Positions 19,274 through 26,574 of a DNA stretch of 64,000 bases are shown here, one piece after another. The DNA lies in contig NZ_JAGIOI010000001.1 in the NCBI RefSeq assembly GCF_017876675.1, positions 124,001 to 188,000 on the forward strand. Reading direction: 5' to 3'. How positions within the stretch are numbered: position 1 is the stretch's first letter; every line of letters begins with the position of its first letter. The notes beneath the pieces were generated by a model. It was not told the origin of the DNA. It saw only the letters and a list, made by a program, of their open reading frames with translations, and made no database searches. This DNA comes from Arthrobacter stackebrandtii. Its GTDB lineage: Bacteria > Actinomycetota > Actinomycetes > Actinomycetales > Micrococcaceae. A program made the translations under genes and the position numbers.

Positions 19274-20881
19274 TCACATCCTAAAGAGGCCGAAGGCGGT
19301 CTCGGGCAGCGGGGTTCTGGCGCACACGTCGAGGGCCAGGCCCAGGACGGTGCGGGTGTCCATGGGGTCGATCACGCCGTCGTCCCAGAGCCGGGCGGTG
19401 GAGTAGTAGGGGCTGCCCTGGTCCTCGTACTGGGCCAGGATGGGTGCCTTGAATTCGGCCTCGGCCTCGGCGGACCAGTCCTCGCCGCGGCGTTCGTGGG
19501 CGTCGCGCTTGACGGTGGCCAGCACGGAGGAGGCCTGGTTGCCGCCCATGACGGAGATCCGCGCGGCCGGCCACATCCACAGGAAGCGGGGCGAGTAGGC
19601 GCGCCCGCACATGGAGTAGTTGCCGGCGCCGAAGGAGCCGCCCACAATGACTGTCAGCTTGGGCACGCGCGCCGTGGCGACGGCCGTGACCATCTTGGCG
19701 CCGTGCTTGGCGATGCCGCCGTGCTCGTAGTCCTTGCCCACCATGAAGCCGTTGAGGTTCTGCAGGAAGACCAGCGGGATGCCGCGCTGGTCGCACAGCT
19801 CGATGAAGTGGGCGCCCTTGAGCGCGGATTCGCTGAACAGCACGCCGTTGTTGGCCACGATGCCCACGGGGTGCCCGTGCAGTGTGGCGAAGCCGGTGAC
19901 CAGGGTGGTGCCGTAGTTTTTCTTGAATTCGTGGAACCTGCTGCCGTCCACGAGGCGGGCGATGATCTCGCGGATGTCGTAGGGCGTGTTGAGGTCGGTG
20001 GGCACGGCGCCGTACATTTCCGCGGGCTCGACGGCGGGTTCCCGGCTTTCCGAGACCGCCCACGCGGGTGCCGGGTTGGGCGGCAGCGTGGCGACAATGT
20101 CGCGGATAATGGACAGCGCGTGTTCGTCGCTCTCCGCCAGGTGGTCCACGACGCCGGAGATGGAGGCGTGGACGTCGCCGCCGCCGAGCTCCTCCGCCGT
20201 GACAATTTCGCCGATGGCGGCCTTCACCAGCGGCGGGCCGCCCAGGAAGATGGTGCCCTGATTGCGGACAATCACCGTTTCATCGCTCATGGCCGGCATG
20301 TAGGCGCCGCCCGCGGTGCAGGATCCCATGACGGCCGCGATCTGCGGGATCTTCCGGGCGGACATTTGCGCCTGGTTGAAGAAGATCCGGCCAAAGTGCT
20401 CCTTGTCCGGGAACACCTCGTCCTGCTTGGGCAGGAACGCCCCGCCCGAGTCCACCAGGTAAATGCACGGCAGCCGGTTTTCCAGCGCAATCTCCTGCGC
20501 CCTCAGGTGCTTCTTCACCGTCAGCGGGTAGTAGGTGCCGCCCTTGACCGTGGCGTCATTGCACACGACCATGACGTGGCGGCCGGCCACCACGCCGATG
20601 CCGGCGATGAGCCCGGCTCCGGGGGACGCGCCGTCGTACATTTCATGCGCGGCAAGCGGCGCCACCTCCAGGAAGGGGCTGCCCTCATCCAGCAGGTGGT
20701 TGACGCGGTCGCGGGGCAGCAGCTTGCCGCGGGCTGCGTGGCGCTGGCGGGACTTCTCCGGCCCGCCGAGCGACGTGGCGCGCAGGTGGCCGCGCAGCTC
20801 ATCGACCAGGGCGCGCTGTGCGGCGTCGTTGCGCGCAAACGCCTCCCCGGCCGGGTCAACCCGGCTGTGCAGAGTCTCCAT
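19274..20881 (-). CDS. accD1: Acyl-CoA carboxylase beta (carboxyltransferase) subunit, methylcrotonyl-CoA type
   Basis: 535 residues, crotonase-fold carboxyltransferase: [35 protein letters not shown] and [18 protein letters not shown] in the N half; the C half has [12 protein letters not shown] and the acyl-binding [16 protein letters not shown], the Tyr/Cys-containing loop seen in methylcrotonyl-CoA carboxylases. It transfers the carboxyl group from biotin to the acyl-CoA. It is the first gene of the seven-gene operon and is divergent from a TetR regulator, with a palindrome in between. Confidence 0.93.
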   Translation of the reverse strand: METLHSRVDPAGEAFARNDAAQRALVDELRGHLRATSLGGPEKSRQRHAARGKLLPRDRVNHLLDEGSPFLEVAPLAAHEMYDGASPGAGLIAGIGVVAGRHVMVVCNDATVKGGTYYPLTVKKHLRAQEIALENRLPCIYLVDSGGAFLPKQDEVFPDKEHFGRIFFNQAQMSARKIPQIAAVMGSCTAGGAYMPAMSDETVIVRNQGTIFLGGPPLVKAAIGEIVTAEELGGGDVHASISGVVDHLAESDEHALSIIRDIVATLPPNPAPAWAVSESREPAVEPAEMYGAVPTDLNTPYDIREIIARLVDGSRFHEFKKNYGTTLVTGFATLHGHPVGIVANNGVLFSESALKGAHFIELCDQRGIPLVFLQNLNGFMVGKDYEHGGIAKHGAKMVTAVATARVPKLTVIVGGSFGAGNYSMCGRAYSPRFLWMWPAARISVMGGNQASSVLATVKRDAHERRGEDWSAEAEAEFKAPILAQYEDQGSPYYSTARLWDDGVIDPMDTRTVLGLALDVCARTPLPETAFGLFRM

Positions 20882-20928
20882 TGATCCCTCAGTTCCCTCG
20901 CCCGGCCGCGCCGGCTGAATGCATGCTA

Positions 20929-20946
20929 AGTTAATGACTACTAACT
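20929..20946. promoter_or_regulatory. Palindrome between accD1 and tetR, candidate TetR operator
   Basis: AGTTA-N8-TAACT at 20929-20946 in the 124-bp divergent region. A 5-bp perfect arm pair with imperfect inner matches fits the size of TetR-family operators in acyl-CoA gene clusters, and it is placed to control both directions. Confidence 0.5.
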
Positions 20947-21005
20947 GAGATTCAGGCTAGCCTGTCAATTCTGTGATGTCCAGCACAGGCACGAAACGGG
21001 GAACC

Positions 21006-21707
21006 ATGAGCACGCAACCGGCCAATGCCCGCACCGCGGCCAAGGCTGAGCGGCGCACGACGCTGCTGGCTTCCGCCGCGTCCCTGTTCGCCCAGCGCGG
21101 CTTCAACGGCGTCTCCATTGAGGACCTCGGCGCCGCCGCCGGGGTGAGCGGGCCTGCCGTCTACCGGCACTTCGACGGCAAGCAGGCGCTGCTCGGGGCC
21201 CTGCTTGTGGGCGTCAGTGAGGACCTGCTGGCCGGCGGGCGCCAGGTGCTGGCCAACGCGCCCGACGCCGCTTCCGCCCTGCGTGCGCTTGTCGCCTTCC
21301 ACGTGGACTTCGCCCTGGTCAAGCCTGATGTCATCCGTGTGCAGGACAGGGACTTTGAGAGCCTGGGCGCCGCCGACAGCTCCGCCGTCAGGTCTTTGCA
21401 GCGCGCCTACGTGGAGCTCTGGGTTGACGTGCTGGGCCGGATGTTCCAGGAGCGCCCGGCGGCCGTGCGGCGAATGCAGGCCCATGCCGTGTTTGGGCTG
21501 ATCAACTCCACCCCGCACAGCGTGCAGCTGCACGGACCGGAATCCACCGAACCGGCGGCGTCCGATGCCGGGGCGGCATCGGCTGCCGCCGCGGGCCCCG
21601 GCGCCGCTGCCGGGGGGAGACGGCCCGGACGCACCGGCATCCCGGACGACACCGCCCGTGCAGTACTTGAGTCCATGGCCTGGGCGGGACTGGCGACGGA
21701 GTTGTAG
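21006..21707 (+). CDS. TetR family regulator of the leucine-catabolic operon
   Basis: 233 residues. N-terminal TetR helix-turn-helix at ~15-60: LLASAASLFAQRGFNGVSIEDLGAAAGVSGPAVYRHFDGKQALL. The C-terminal ligand domain ends with a low-complexity Ala/Gly stretch (~175-205) not usual for the family. Divergent from accD1, like Rv2506 next to the homologous M. tuberculosis block, so it probably represses the operon and responds to an acyl-CoA intermediate. ATG 21006 is preferred to ATG 20973 because GGGGA precedes it, though spacing is short. A long hairpin follows the stop codon. Confidence 0.88.
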   Translation: MSTQPANARTAAKAERRTTLLASAASLFAQRGFNGVSIEDLGAAAGVSGPAVYRHFDGKQALLGALLVGVSEDLLAGGRQVLANAPDAASALRALVAFHVDFALVKPDVIRVQDRDFESLGAADSSAVRSLQRAYVELWVDVLGRMFQERPAAVRRMQAHAVFGLINSTPHSVQLHGPESTEPAASDAGAASAAAAGPGAAAGGRRPGRTGIPDDTARAVLESMAWAGLATEL

Positions 21708-21714
21708 CCGCCCA

Positions 21715-21750
21715 CAGCAGAAGCGCCGGGCTTGCCCGGCGCTTCTGCTG
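21715..21750. terminator. Bidirectional hairpin between convergent tetR and SPW genes
   Basis: A perfect 17-bp stem starting CAGCAGAAGCGCCGGGC with only a 2-nt apex, 8 nt after the tetR stop. There is no strong T-run on either side, so termination may need extra factors. A second perfect inverted repeat, CATGTGA-N4-TCACATG at 21754-21771, follows immediately and may serve the minus-strand gene. Confidence 0.75.
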
Positions 21751-21788
21751 CCACATGTGAACTTTCACATGAGTCTGTGGAGTGGATT

Positions 21789-22157
21789 CTAGTGTGCCGC
21801 CACACCTCCGTGGTGCCCCTCTGCGTGCTCGTGCATGCTTGGCTGCAATGCCAGAACACCCGCAATCAGGGCCACTGCACCGGCGATCCAGGAAGTCCAG
21901 GTTGCTCCCGTGTGTGCCGTGTAGCCGGCAATCCACGGGGAGACAAACAACAGGGCGCCAAGGACCATCTGGACCCATTCAGCCACCGGCTGCCCGGGGC
22001 TCGACAGGTTCCATGCACCGGACGCGATGAGCAGGACGCCGCAACCAATCATCATGACCATCGAGCTGCCCTGCTGTGTTGTCCAAATGGTCGACAACGC
22101 GGCATAAAGCCCTGCGATCACGGCGACATAATCTTGCCAGCGATTCCACCTCTTCAT
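21789..22157 (-). CDS. SPW-repeat small membrane protein
   Basis: 122 residues from ATG 22157, which has AAGGAGG 9 nt upstream; the further upstream in-frame ATG would bury that site. Four hydrophobic helices are visible (VAVIAGLYAALSTIW, MVMMIGCGVLLIASG, WVQMVLGALLFVSPWIAGYT, SWIAGAVALIAGVLAL). The SPW motif in FVSPWIAG defines the family. The C-terminal tail is His-rich (HEHAEGHHGG), suggesting possible metal contact. The role of SPW proteins is unknown; this one sits between the tetR and bkd genes with no clear functional tie. Confidence 0.85.
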   Translation of the reverse strand: MKRWNRWQDYVAVIAGLYAALSTIWTTQQGSSMVMMIGCGVLLIASGAWNLSSPGQPVAEWVQMVLGALLFVSPWIAGYTAHTGATWTSWIAGAVALIAGVLALQPSMHEHAEGHHGGVAAH

Positions 22158-22274
22158 TGATACCAACCTCCTTTGCAAGTTGGCTCCCAACGTGGGGGTC
22201 ACTTCAAATATACGTCCGGTGCCAGCCAGTATCCAGAGGCCCGCGGTTGCGTTCCGGCCGCATTTTGCCGTGCC

Positions 22275-23633
22275 TTAGCCAAGCACCAGCGCCATGGCGG
22301 GATCGGCCACCACGGCGGCCACGTCGGCCAGGAAGCGCGAGCCGTGTTCGCCGTCCACCAGCCTGTGGTCAAACGACAGGCTCAGCGTCATCACATCCCG
22401 CAGCGCCACCTGCCCCTGGTGCTCCCACGGCATCTTCCGCACGGCGCCGAGGGCCAGGATTCCTGCCTCGCCCGGGTTCAGGATGGGCGTTCCGCCGTCG
22501 ATGCCGAACACGCCGATGTTGGTGATGGAGAACGTCCCGCCGGCCAGGTCCGCCGGCTGCGTCTTGCCCGCCCGGGCAGTCTCGGCGAGCCCGCCCAGCG
22601 CCACCGCCAGTTCGCGCAGCCCCATCGCGTGCGCGTCCTTGATGTTGGGCACCAGCAGGCCGCGCGGTGTCGCCGCGGCAATCCCCAGGTTGAGGTAGTT
22701 GAACGTGAGAACCTCCTGCGCCGCCTCGTCCCAGTGCGAGTTCAGCTCCGGGTGCCGCGCCACGGCGAGCGCCACGGCCTTGGCGGCAAGCGTCAGCGGG
22801 GTGACCTTCACGCCGTCGAACTCCCGGCGCCGGCGCAGTTTGGCCAGGAACTCCATGCCCGCGGTGACGTCGACGGTCATGAACTCCGTGACGTGCGGGG
22901 CGGTGAATGCGCTGGCCACCATCGCCTGCGCCATGGCCTTCCGCACGCCCTTGATGGGTGTGCGCACCTCCCGCGGCCCCGTTTCCGTGGCCGACGGCGC
23001 AGCCGCCGCCGCAGTTTCGGCACCCTTGACATGGCCCCCGGCAAAGGAAACGACGTCCTCGCGGGTGATCAGCCCCCGCTCCCCCGAACCTGCCAGAAGT
23101 TCCAGCTCGATGCCCAGGTCCCGGGCAAGTTTGCGCACGGGAGGGGTGGACCGCGGCCGTTCGGCCTGCACGTGCGCTGCGGGCGCAGGTGCAGCGGGGG
23201 CAGGTGCCGTCGGTGAGGGCACTGCCGGAGCGGGCGCCCCGGCCATGGCGAACACGCGCTGCCTGCGCACCGGCGCCGCCGATGTTTCGGGATCGGCGCC
23301 GTAGCCGACCAGCGTGGGGATCCGCTTGGGGGCTTCATCGGCGGGGGCGGCGGCCGGGGTCCCTGACGGGGCCGGCGCGGGCGCTGCCCCTGAGTCGGCA
23401 ACCTCGAAGGTGATGATGACTTCGCCGACGTCGACCGTGGTGCCGGGTTCGTGCGTGATGGAGGTGACGGTGCCTGCGTAGGGCGAGGGCAGTTCCACGA
23501 CGGCCTTGGCGGTCTCTACCTCTCCGAGGACCTGGTTGAGCGTGACAACGTCGCCGACGGCGACCTGCCAGCTGACGATTTCGGATTCGGTCAGGCCCTC
23601 GCCAAGGTCGGGCAGCTTGAATTCAGCGAGCAT
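22275..23633 (-). CDS. bkdC: Branched-chain 2-oxoacid dehydrogenase E2 (dihydrolipoamide acyltransferase)
   Basis: 452 residues. N-terminal lipoyl domain (~2-78; lipoylated Lys in VETAKAVVELP), an Ala/Pro-rich swinging linker, a peripheral-subunit-binding domain (PPVRKLARDLGIELELLAG ... GLITREDVV) and the C-terminal catalytic acyltransferase with DHRLVDGEHG (catalytic His/Asp). Transfers the acyl group from lipoamide to CoA, giving isovaleryl-, isobutyryl- or 2-methylbutyryl-CoA. The start is 1 nt after the bkdB stop, with GGAGG inside the end of bkdB. E3 is not encoded here and must be supplied from elsewhere. Confidence 0.95.
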   Translation of the reverse strand: MLAEFKLPDLGEGLTESEIVSWQVAVGDVVTLNQVLGEVETAKAVVELPSPYAGTVTSITHEPGTTVDVGEVIITFEVADSGAAPAPAPSGTPAAAPADEAPKRIPTLVGYGADPETSAAPVRRQRVFAMAGAPAPAVPSPTAPAPAAPAPAAHVQAERPRSTPPVRKLARDLGIELELLAGSGERGLITREDVVSFAGGHVKGAETAAAAAPSATETGPREVRTPIKGVRKAMAQAMVASAFTAPHVTEFMTVDVTAGMEFLAKLRRRREFDGVKVTPLTLAAKAVALAVARHPELNSHWDEAAQEVLTFNYLNLGIAAATPRGLLVPNIKDAHAMGLRELAVALGGLAETARAGKTQPADLAGGTFSITNIGVFGIDGGTPILNPGEAGILALGAVRKMPWEHQGQVALRDVMTLSLSFDHRLVDGEHGSRFLADVAAVVADPAMALVLG

Positions 23634-23634
23634 G

Positions 23635-24645
23635 TCAGTCCTCCATGCCTGTTTGGGAGTTGGGCCGGCCCAGGGCGCGGTCGACGCCGTCGAGCATCCG
23701 GTCAAGGTCGGGAAGGTGGTGCTTCTCCAGCTTGGACGGCGGGTAGGGGATGTCGAAGCCGGTGACGCGGACGGGCGCGGACTCGAGGTAGTTGAAGCAG
23801 CGCTCGGTGATGGTGGCGGCGATTTCCGCACCCATGCCGAGGGTCTTGCCGGCTTCGTGGGTGACAACCAGGCGGCCGGTGCGCCGGACCGATTCCATAA
23901 TGGGCGCATAGTCGACAGGCGAGAGCGAGCGCAGGTCGATCACCTCGATCGAGATGCCGTCGGCGCGGGCCGCCGAGGCCGCGTCGAGGGCCGTGCGGAC
24001 GAGCGGCCCGTAGGCGACAAGGGTGACGTCGGTGCCCGGTTCCGCGACGAGTGCGGCACCCATGGGCGGGGCCGCGGAAAGTGGCGCATTGAGCTCAACG
24101 TCCCCCTTGGCGTGATAGCGGCGCTTGGGCTCAAAGTAGAGGACGGGGTCGTCGCTCGCGATGGCCTGGCGCAGCATGGTGTACGCGTCCTGCGGGTTGG
24201 AGGGGCTGATGACGCGCAGCCCGGAGGTGTGCACAAAGTAGGCCTCGGGCGACTCCGAGTGGTGTTCGGGGGAACCGATGCCGCCGCCGAAGGGAACCCT
24301 GATGGTCAGCGGCATCCGCACCTTGCCGTGGGTGCGGGCGTGCAGCTTGGCCACCTGGGAGACGATCTGGTCGAAGCCCGGGTAGATGAAACCGTCGAAC
24401 TGAATTTCGCACACGGGCCGGAAGCCGCGGTAGGCCAGGCCCACGGCGGTGCCGATGATGGCGGACTCCGCCAGCGGCGTGTCAATGACCCGGTGCGAGC
24501 CGAAGTCCTTCATCAGCCCGTCGGTGACGCGGAAGACCCCGCCGAGCGTGCCGATGTCCTCGCCCATGAGGACCACCTTGGGGTCGTCTTCCATGGCCTG
24601 CCGGAGGCCCGCGTTAATGGCCTGTGTCAGGCTCAAGCTGCTCAT
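23635..24645 (-). CDS. bkdB: Branched-chain 2-oxoacid dehydrogenase E1 beta
   Basis: 336 residues with the transketolase-type beta fold: LTQAINAGLRQAMEDDPKVVLMGEDIGTLGGVFRVTDGL at the N terminus (ThDP-activating Glu in GEDIG), DTPLAESAIIGTAVGLAYRGFRPVCEIQF, PFGGGIGSPEHHSESPEA, and a C-terminal DLRSLSPVDYAPI domain. With E1 alpha it decarboxylates the oxoacids of leucine, valine and isoleucine and acylates the lipoyl group of E2. The ATG overlaps the bkdA stop by 4 nt. Confidence 0.95.
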   Translation of the reverse strand: MSSLSLTQAINAGLRQAMEDDPKVVLMGEDIGTLGGVFRVTDGLMKDFGSHRVIDTPLAESAIIGTAVGLAYRGFRPVCEIQFDGFIYPGFDQIVSQVAKLHARTHGKVRMPLTIRVPFGGGIGSPEHHSESPEAYFVHTSGLRVISPSNPQDAYTMLRQAIASDDPVLYFEPKRRYHAKGDVELNAPLSAAPPMGAALVAEPGTDVTLVAYGPLVRTALDAASAARADGISIEVIDLRSLSPVDYAPIMESVRRTGRLVVTHEAGKTLGMGAEIAATITERCFNYLESAPVRVTGFDIPYPPSKLEKHHLPDLDRMLDGVDRALGRPNSQTGMED

Positions 24646-25784
24646 GATGCGCTCCCTTGCACTTGCTGTCCGGCGCCGAGCTGCCCCTCGAAGGAGGCCA
24701 GGTAGCGCCGGTATTGTTCACGTTCCCGGTCCAGGACCGAATGGTCCTCGGCATAGATGTCGTCAAACACGGTCATGGGTTCCGGGTCCGGCATGTTGAT
24801 GCAGGCGTCCCGAAGCTCGGCGGCCACAGCGTCAGCTTCCGCTTCAATCCCGGCCTGGGCAGCGTCGTCGAGCATGCCGGCGTTGGCGAGGTGGGTGCGC
24901 AGCCTGGACAGCGGGTCCTTGGCGGCCCACTCCTCCAGTTCGGTCACGCCGCGGTACCGGGTGGGGTCGTCGGCCGTGGTGTGCGGGCCCATGCGGTAGG
25001 TGACCGCCTCGATAAAGCTGGGCCCGCCGCCGGTGCGGGCGCGCCGTGCAGCCCAGCGGACTGCGGCCAGGACCGCGAGGACGTCGTTGCCGTCCACCTG
25101 CAGGCCGGGGATCCCGTATCCTTGCGCGCGGCCGGCGATCGGGACCGCCGACTGCAGGCCCACGGGCTCGGAGATGGCCCAGTGGTTGTTTTGGCAGAAG
25201 AAGATGACGGGGGCCTGGAAACTGGCCGCGAACACCATGGATTCGTGGACGTCGCCCTGGCTCGTGGCCCCGTCGCCAAGATAGGCGATGGCGAGCGTTT
25301 CCCTGCCCTCCATGGCGATGCCCATGGCGTAGCCCGTGGCGTGCAGCGTCTGGGAGCCAATGATGATCTGCGGGGTGGCCATGTTGAGCTGGTACGGGTC
25401 CCAGCCCGTGTTCATGTTGCCCCGCCAGGTGCCCATGATGCCGGGGAACTTTGCGCCGCGCAGATAGGCGACGCCGTTCTCGCGGTAGGTGGGGAAGATG
25501 AAGTCGTCCTGGTCCATGGCGTGGACGGAGCCGACCTGCGAGGCCTCCTGGCCAAGCATGGGCGGCCACAGGGCGAGCTGCCCCTGCCGCTGCAGTGCTG
25601 TCGCCTCAACGTCGATCCTGCGTACGACCACCATGTCCCGGTAAAGGGAGATGAGGGCGTCGCGGTCCACGTCCTGGACAAACGGGTCCAACAATTCGTC
25701 ATGCACGCGGGTTCCGTCCGCGGTGATGAGCTGGTGCATTTTCATGGCGGCCTGGCCTGTGGGCTCGTGGCGCGTTTGAGTCAT
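24642..25784 (-). CDS. bkdA: Branched-chain 2-oxoacid dehydrogenase E1 alpha
   Basis: 380 residues, ThDP-dependent: the motif GDGATSQGDVHE ... NNHWAIS binds the Mg-diphosphate of ThDP, and TYRMGPHTTADDPTRYR is the conserved phosphorylation-loop region of E1 alpha. Forms an alpha2beta2 E1 with the next gene product. First gene of bkdABC. GGGAGG lies upstream of the ATG. Divergent from an Lrp-type regulator, with a 43-bp inverted repeat in the shared promoter region. Together with the downstream 13-21 kb operon it supplies isovaleryl-CoA. Confidence 0.95.
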   Translation of the reverse strand: MTQTRHEPTGQAAMKMHQLITADGTRVHDELLDPFVQDVDRDALISLYRDMVVVRRIDVEATALQRQGQLALWPPMLGQEASQVGSVHAMDQDDFIFPTYRENGVAYLRGAKFPGIMGTWRGNMNTGWDPYQLNMATPQIIIGSQTLHATGYAMGIAMEGRETLAIAYLGDGATSQGDVHESMVFAASFQAPVIFFCQNNHWAISEPVGLQSAVPIAGRAQGYGIPGLQVDGNDVLAVLAAVRWAARRARTGGGPSFIEAVTYRMGPHTTADDPTRYRGVTELEEWAAKDPLSRLRTHLANAGMLDDAAQAGIEAEADAVAAELRDACINMPDPEPMTVFDDIYAEDHSVLDREREQYRRYLASFEGQLGAGQQVQGSAS

Positions 25785-25847
25785 GATGTGTTCGCCTCCC
25801 GGTATTTTGGTGGGATGGTTCTTATGAATGTGACCCTACTCACGTGG

Positions 25848-25890
25848 CGCATCCGGTGCAACAACTTGGAAAAAAGTTGAGCAGGATGCG
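25848..25890. promoter_or_regulatory. Long inverted repeat between bkdA and the Lrp-type regulator
   Basis: Arms CGCATCC (25848-25854) and GGATGCG (25884-25890) flank an inner pair AACTT ... AAGTT separated by GGAAAA. The centre of symmetry is about 87 nt upstream of bkdA and ~60 nt upstream of the regulator start. An AT-rich centre with nested arms is typical of Lrp/BkdR octamer sites. Confidence 0.6.
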
Positions 25891-25914
25891 CTATTGGGCT
25901 CCAGTGAACCGTGC

Positions 25915-25927
25915 TAATCTGCGCACT
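25915..25927 (+). promoter_or_regulatory. Leaderless promoter of the Lrp-type regulator
   Basis: TAATCT at 25915-25920 lies exactly 7 nt before the ATG at 25928, and no ribosome binding site is present. TTGGGC at 25894-25899 may be the -35, with a short 15-bp spacer. Transcription would start at the A of the start codon. Confidence 0.6.
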
Positions 25928-26398
25928 ATGCCTACTCTTGACGGTACCGACGCACGCATCCTCCTGGCCTTGGTCAAGGACCCCCGGCAGACCGTGGTTG
26001 CCATGGCCGAGTCGCTGGGCATTTCCCGCAACACGGTGCAGGCCAGGATGGCTGCGCTGGAGCGCAACCATGCGTTCCTGCCCTTTGACCACAGGATCAG
26101 CCCCGTGCCCCTCGGCTACCCGCTGACCGCGTTCATTTCCGTCCACGTGCAGCAGCAAAAACTCGCGGCACTGGCCACCCAGCTCTCCGAAATCCCGGAG
26201 GTGCTGGAGGCACACGGACTCAGCGGCCGGGCCGACCTCCTGGTGCGTGTGGTGTCCACCGGGGCGGAGGACCTGTTCCGCATCAACGGCAAGATCCTGG
26301 CCTGTGATGGCGTGGAACGGACGGAAACATCCCTCGCCATGAACGAGGTGGTGCCGTTTCGCATGTCGCCGCTGCTCAAGCGCGTTTTGGCGCCCTGA
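25928..26398 (+). CDS. bkdR: Lrp/AsnC family regulator, probable BkdR
   Basis: 156 residues: N-terminal helix-turn-helix (LDGTDARILLALVKDPRQTVVAMAESLGISRNTVQARMAALER) and a C-terminal RAM domain (TAFISVHVQQQK ... GLSGRADLLVRVVSTGAEDL) that binds amino acids and forms octamers. Divergent from bkdABC, so it most likely controls the branched-chain dehydrogenase in response to leucine or related ligands. The start is placed at 25928, because it sits 7 nt after a -10 element; an in-frame ATG at 25844 would lie before the operator-like repeat and is unlikely. Confidence 0.87.
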   Translation: MPTLDGTDARILLALVKDPRQTVVAMAESLGISRNTVQARMAALERNHAFLPFDHRISPVPLGYPLTAFISVHVQQQKLAALATQLSEIPEVLEAHGLSGRADLLVRVVSTGAEDLFRINGKILACDGVERTETSLAMNEVVPFRMSPLLKRVLAP

Positions 26399-26421
26399 CC
26401 CTGAATCCGGGGAAAGCCGGG

Positions 26422-26482
26422 AAAACGAACCACTGCTGCGATGGCGTCACGGCAAAACCAGCCAATGCTGCGATGGCGTCCG
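26422..26482 (+). repeat. Tandem pair of the CCANTGCTGCG intergenic repeat
   Basis: Copies at 26422-26452 and 26454-26482, 32 bp apart, share AAAAC..nCCAnTGCTGCGATGGCGTC. They lie in the convergent 3' region between bkdR and the symporter gene, next to the latter's terminator. Confidence 0.7.
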
Positions 26483-26504
26483 ATGTGGGCGGGGTGGGCG
26501 GGGA

Positions 26505-26549
26505 AGCAAAAGGCCCCGCCCGCCGTCGAAAGTGACAGCGGGCGGGGCC
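26505..26549 (-). terminator. Rho-independent terminator of the symporter operon
   Basis: Minus-strand stem of 12 bp (arms 26512-26523 and 26538-26549, GGCCCCGCCCGC), followed on that strand by TTTTGC. About 25 nt past the symporter stop codon. Confidence 0.85.
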
Positions 26550-26574
26550 CCTGGGTGAAATATTGTGCCTGCGG

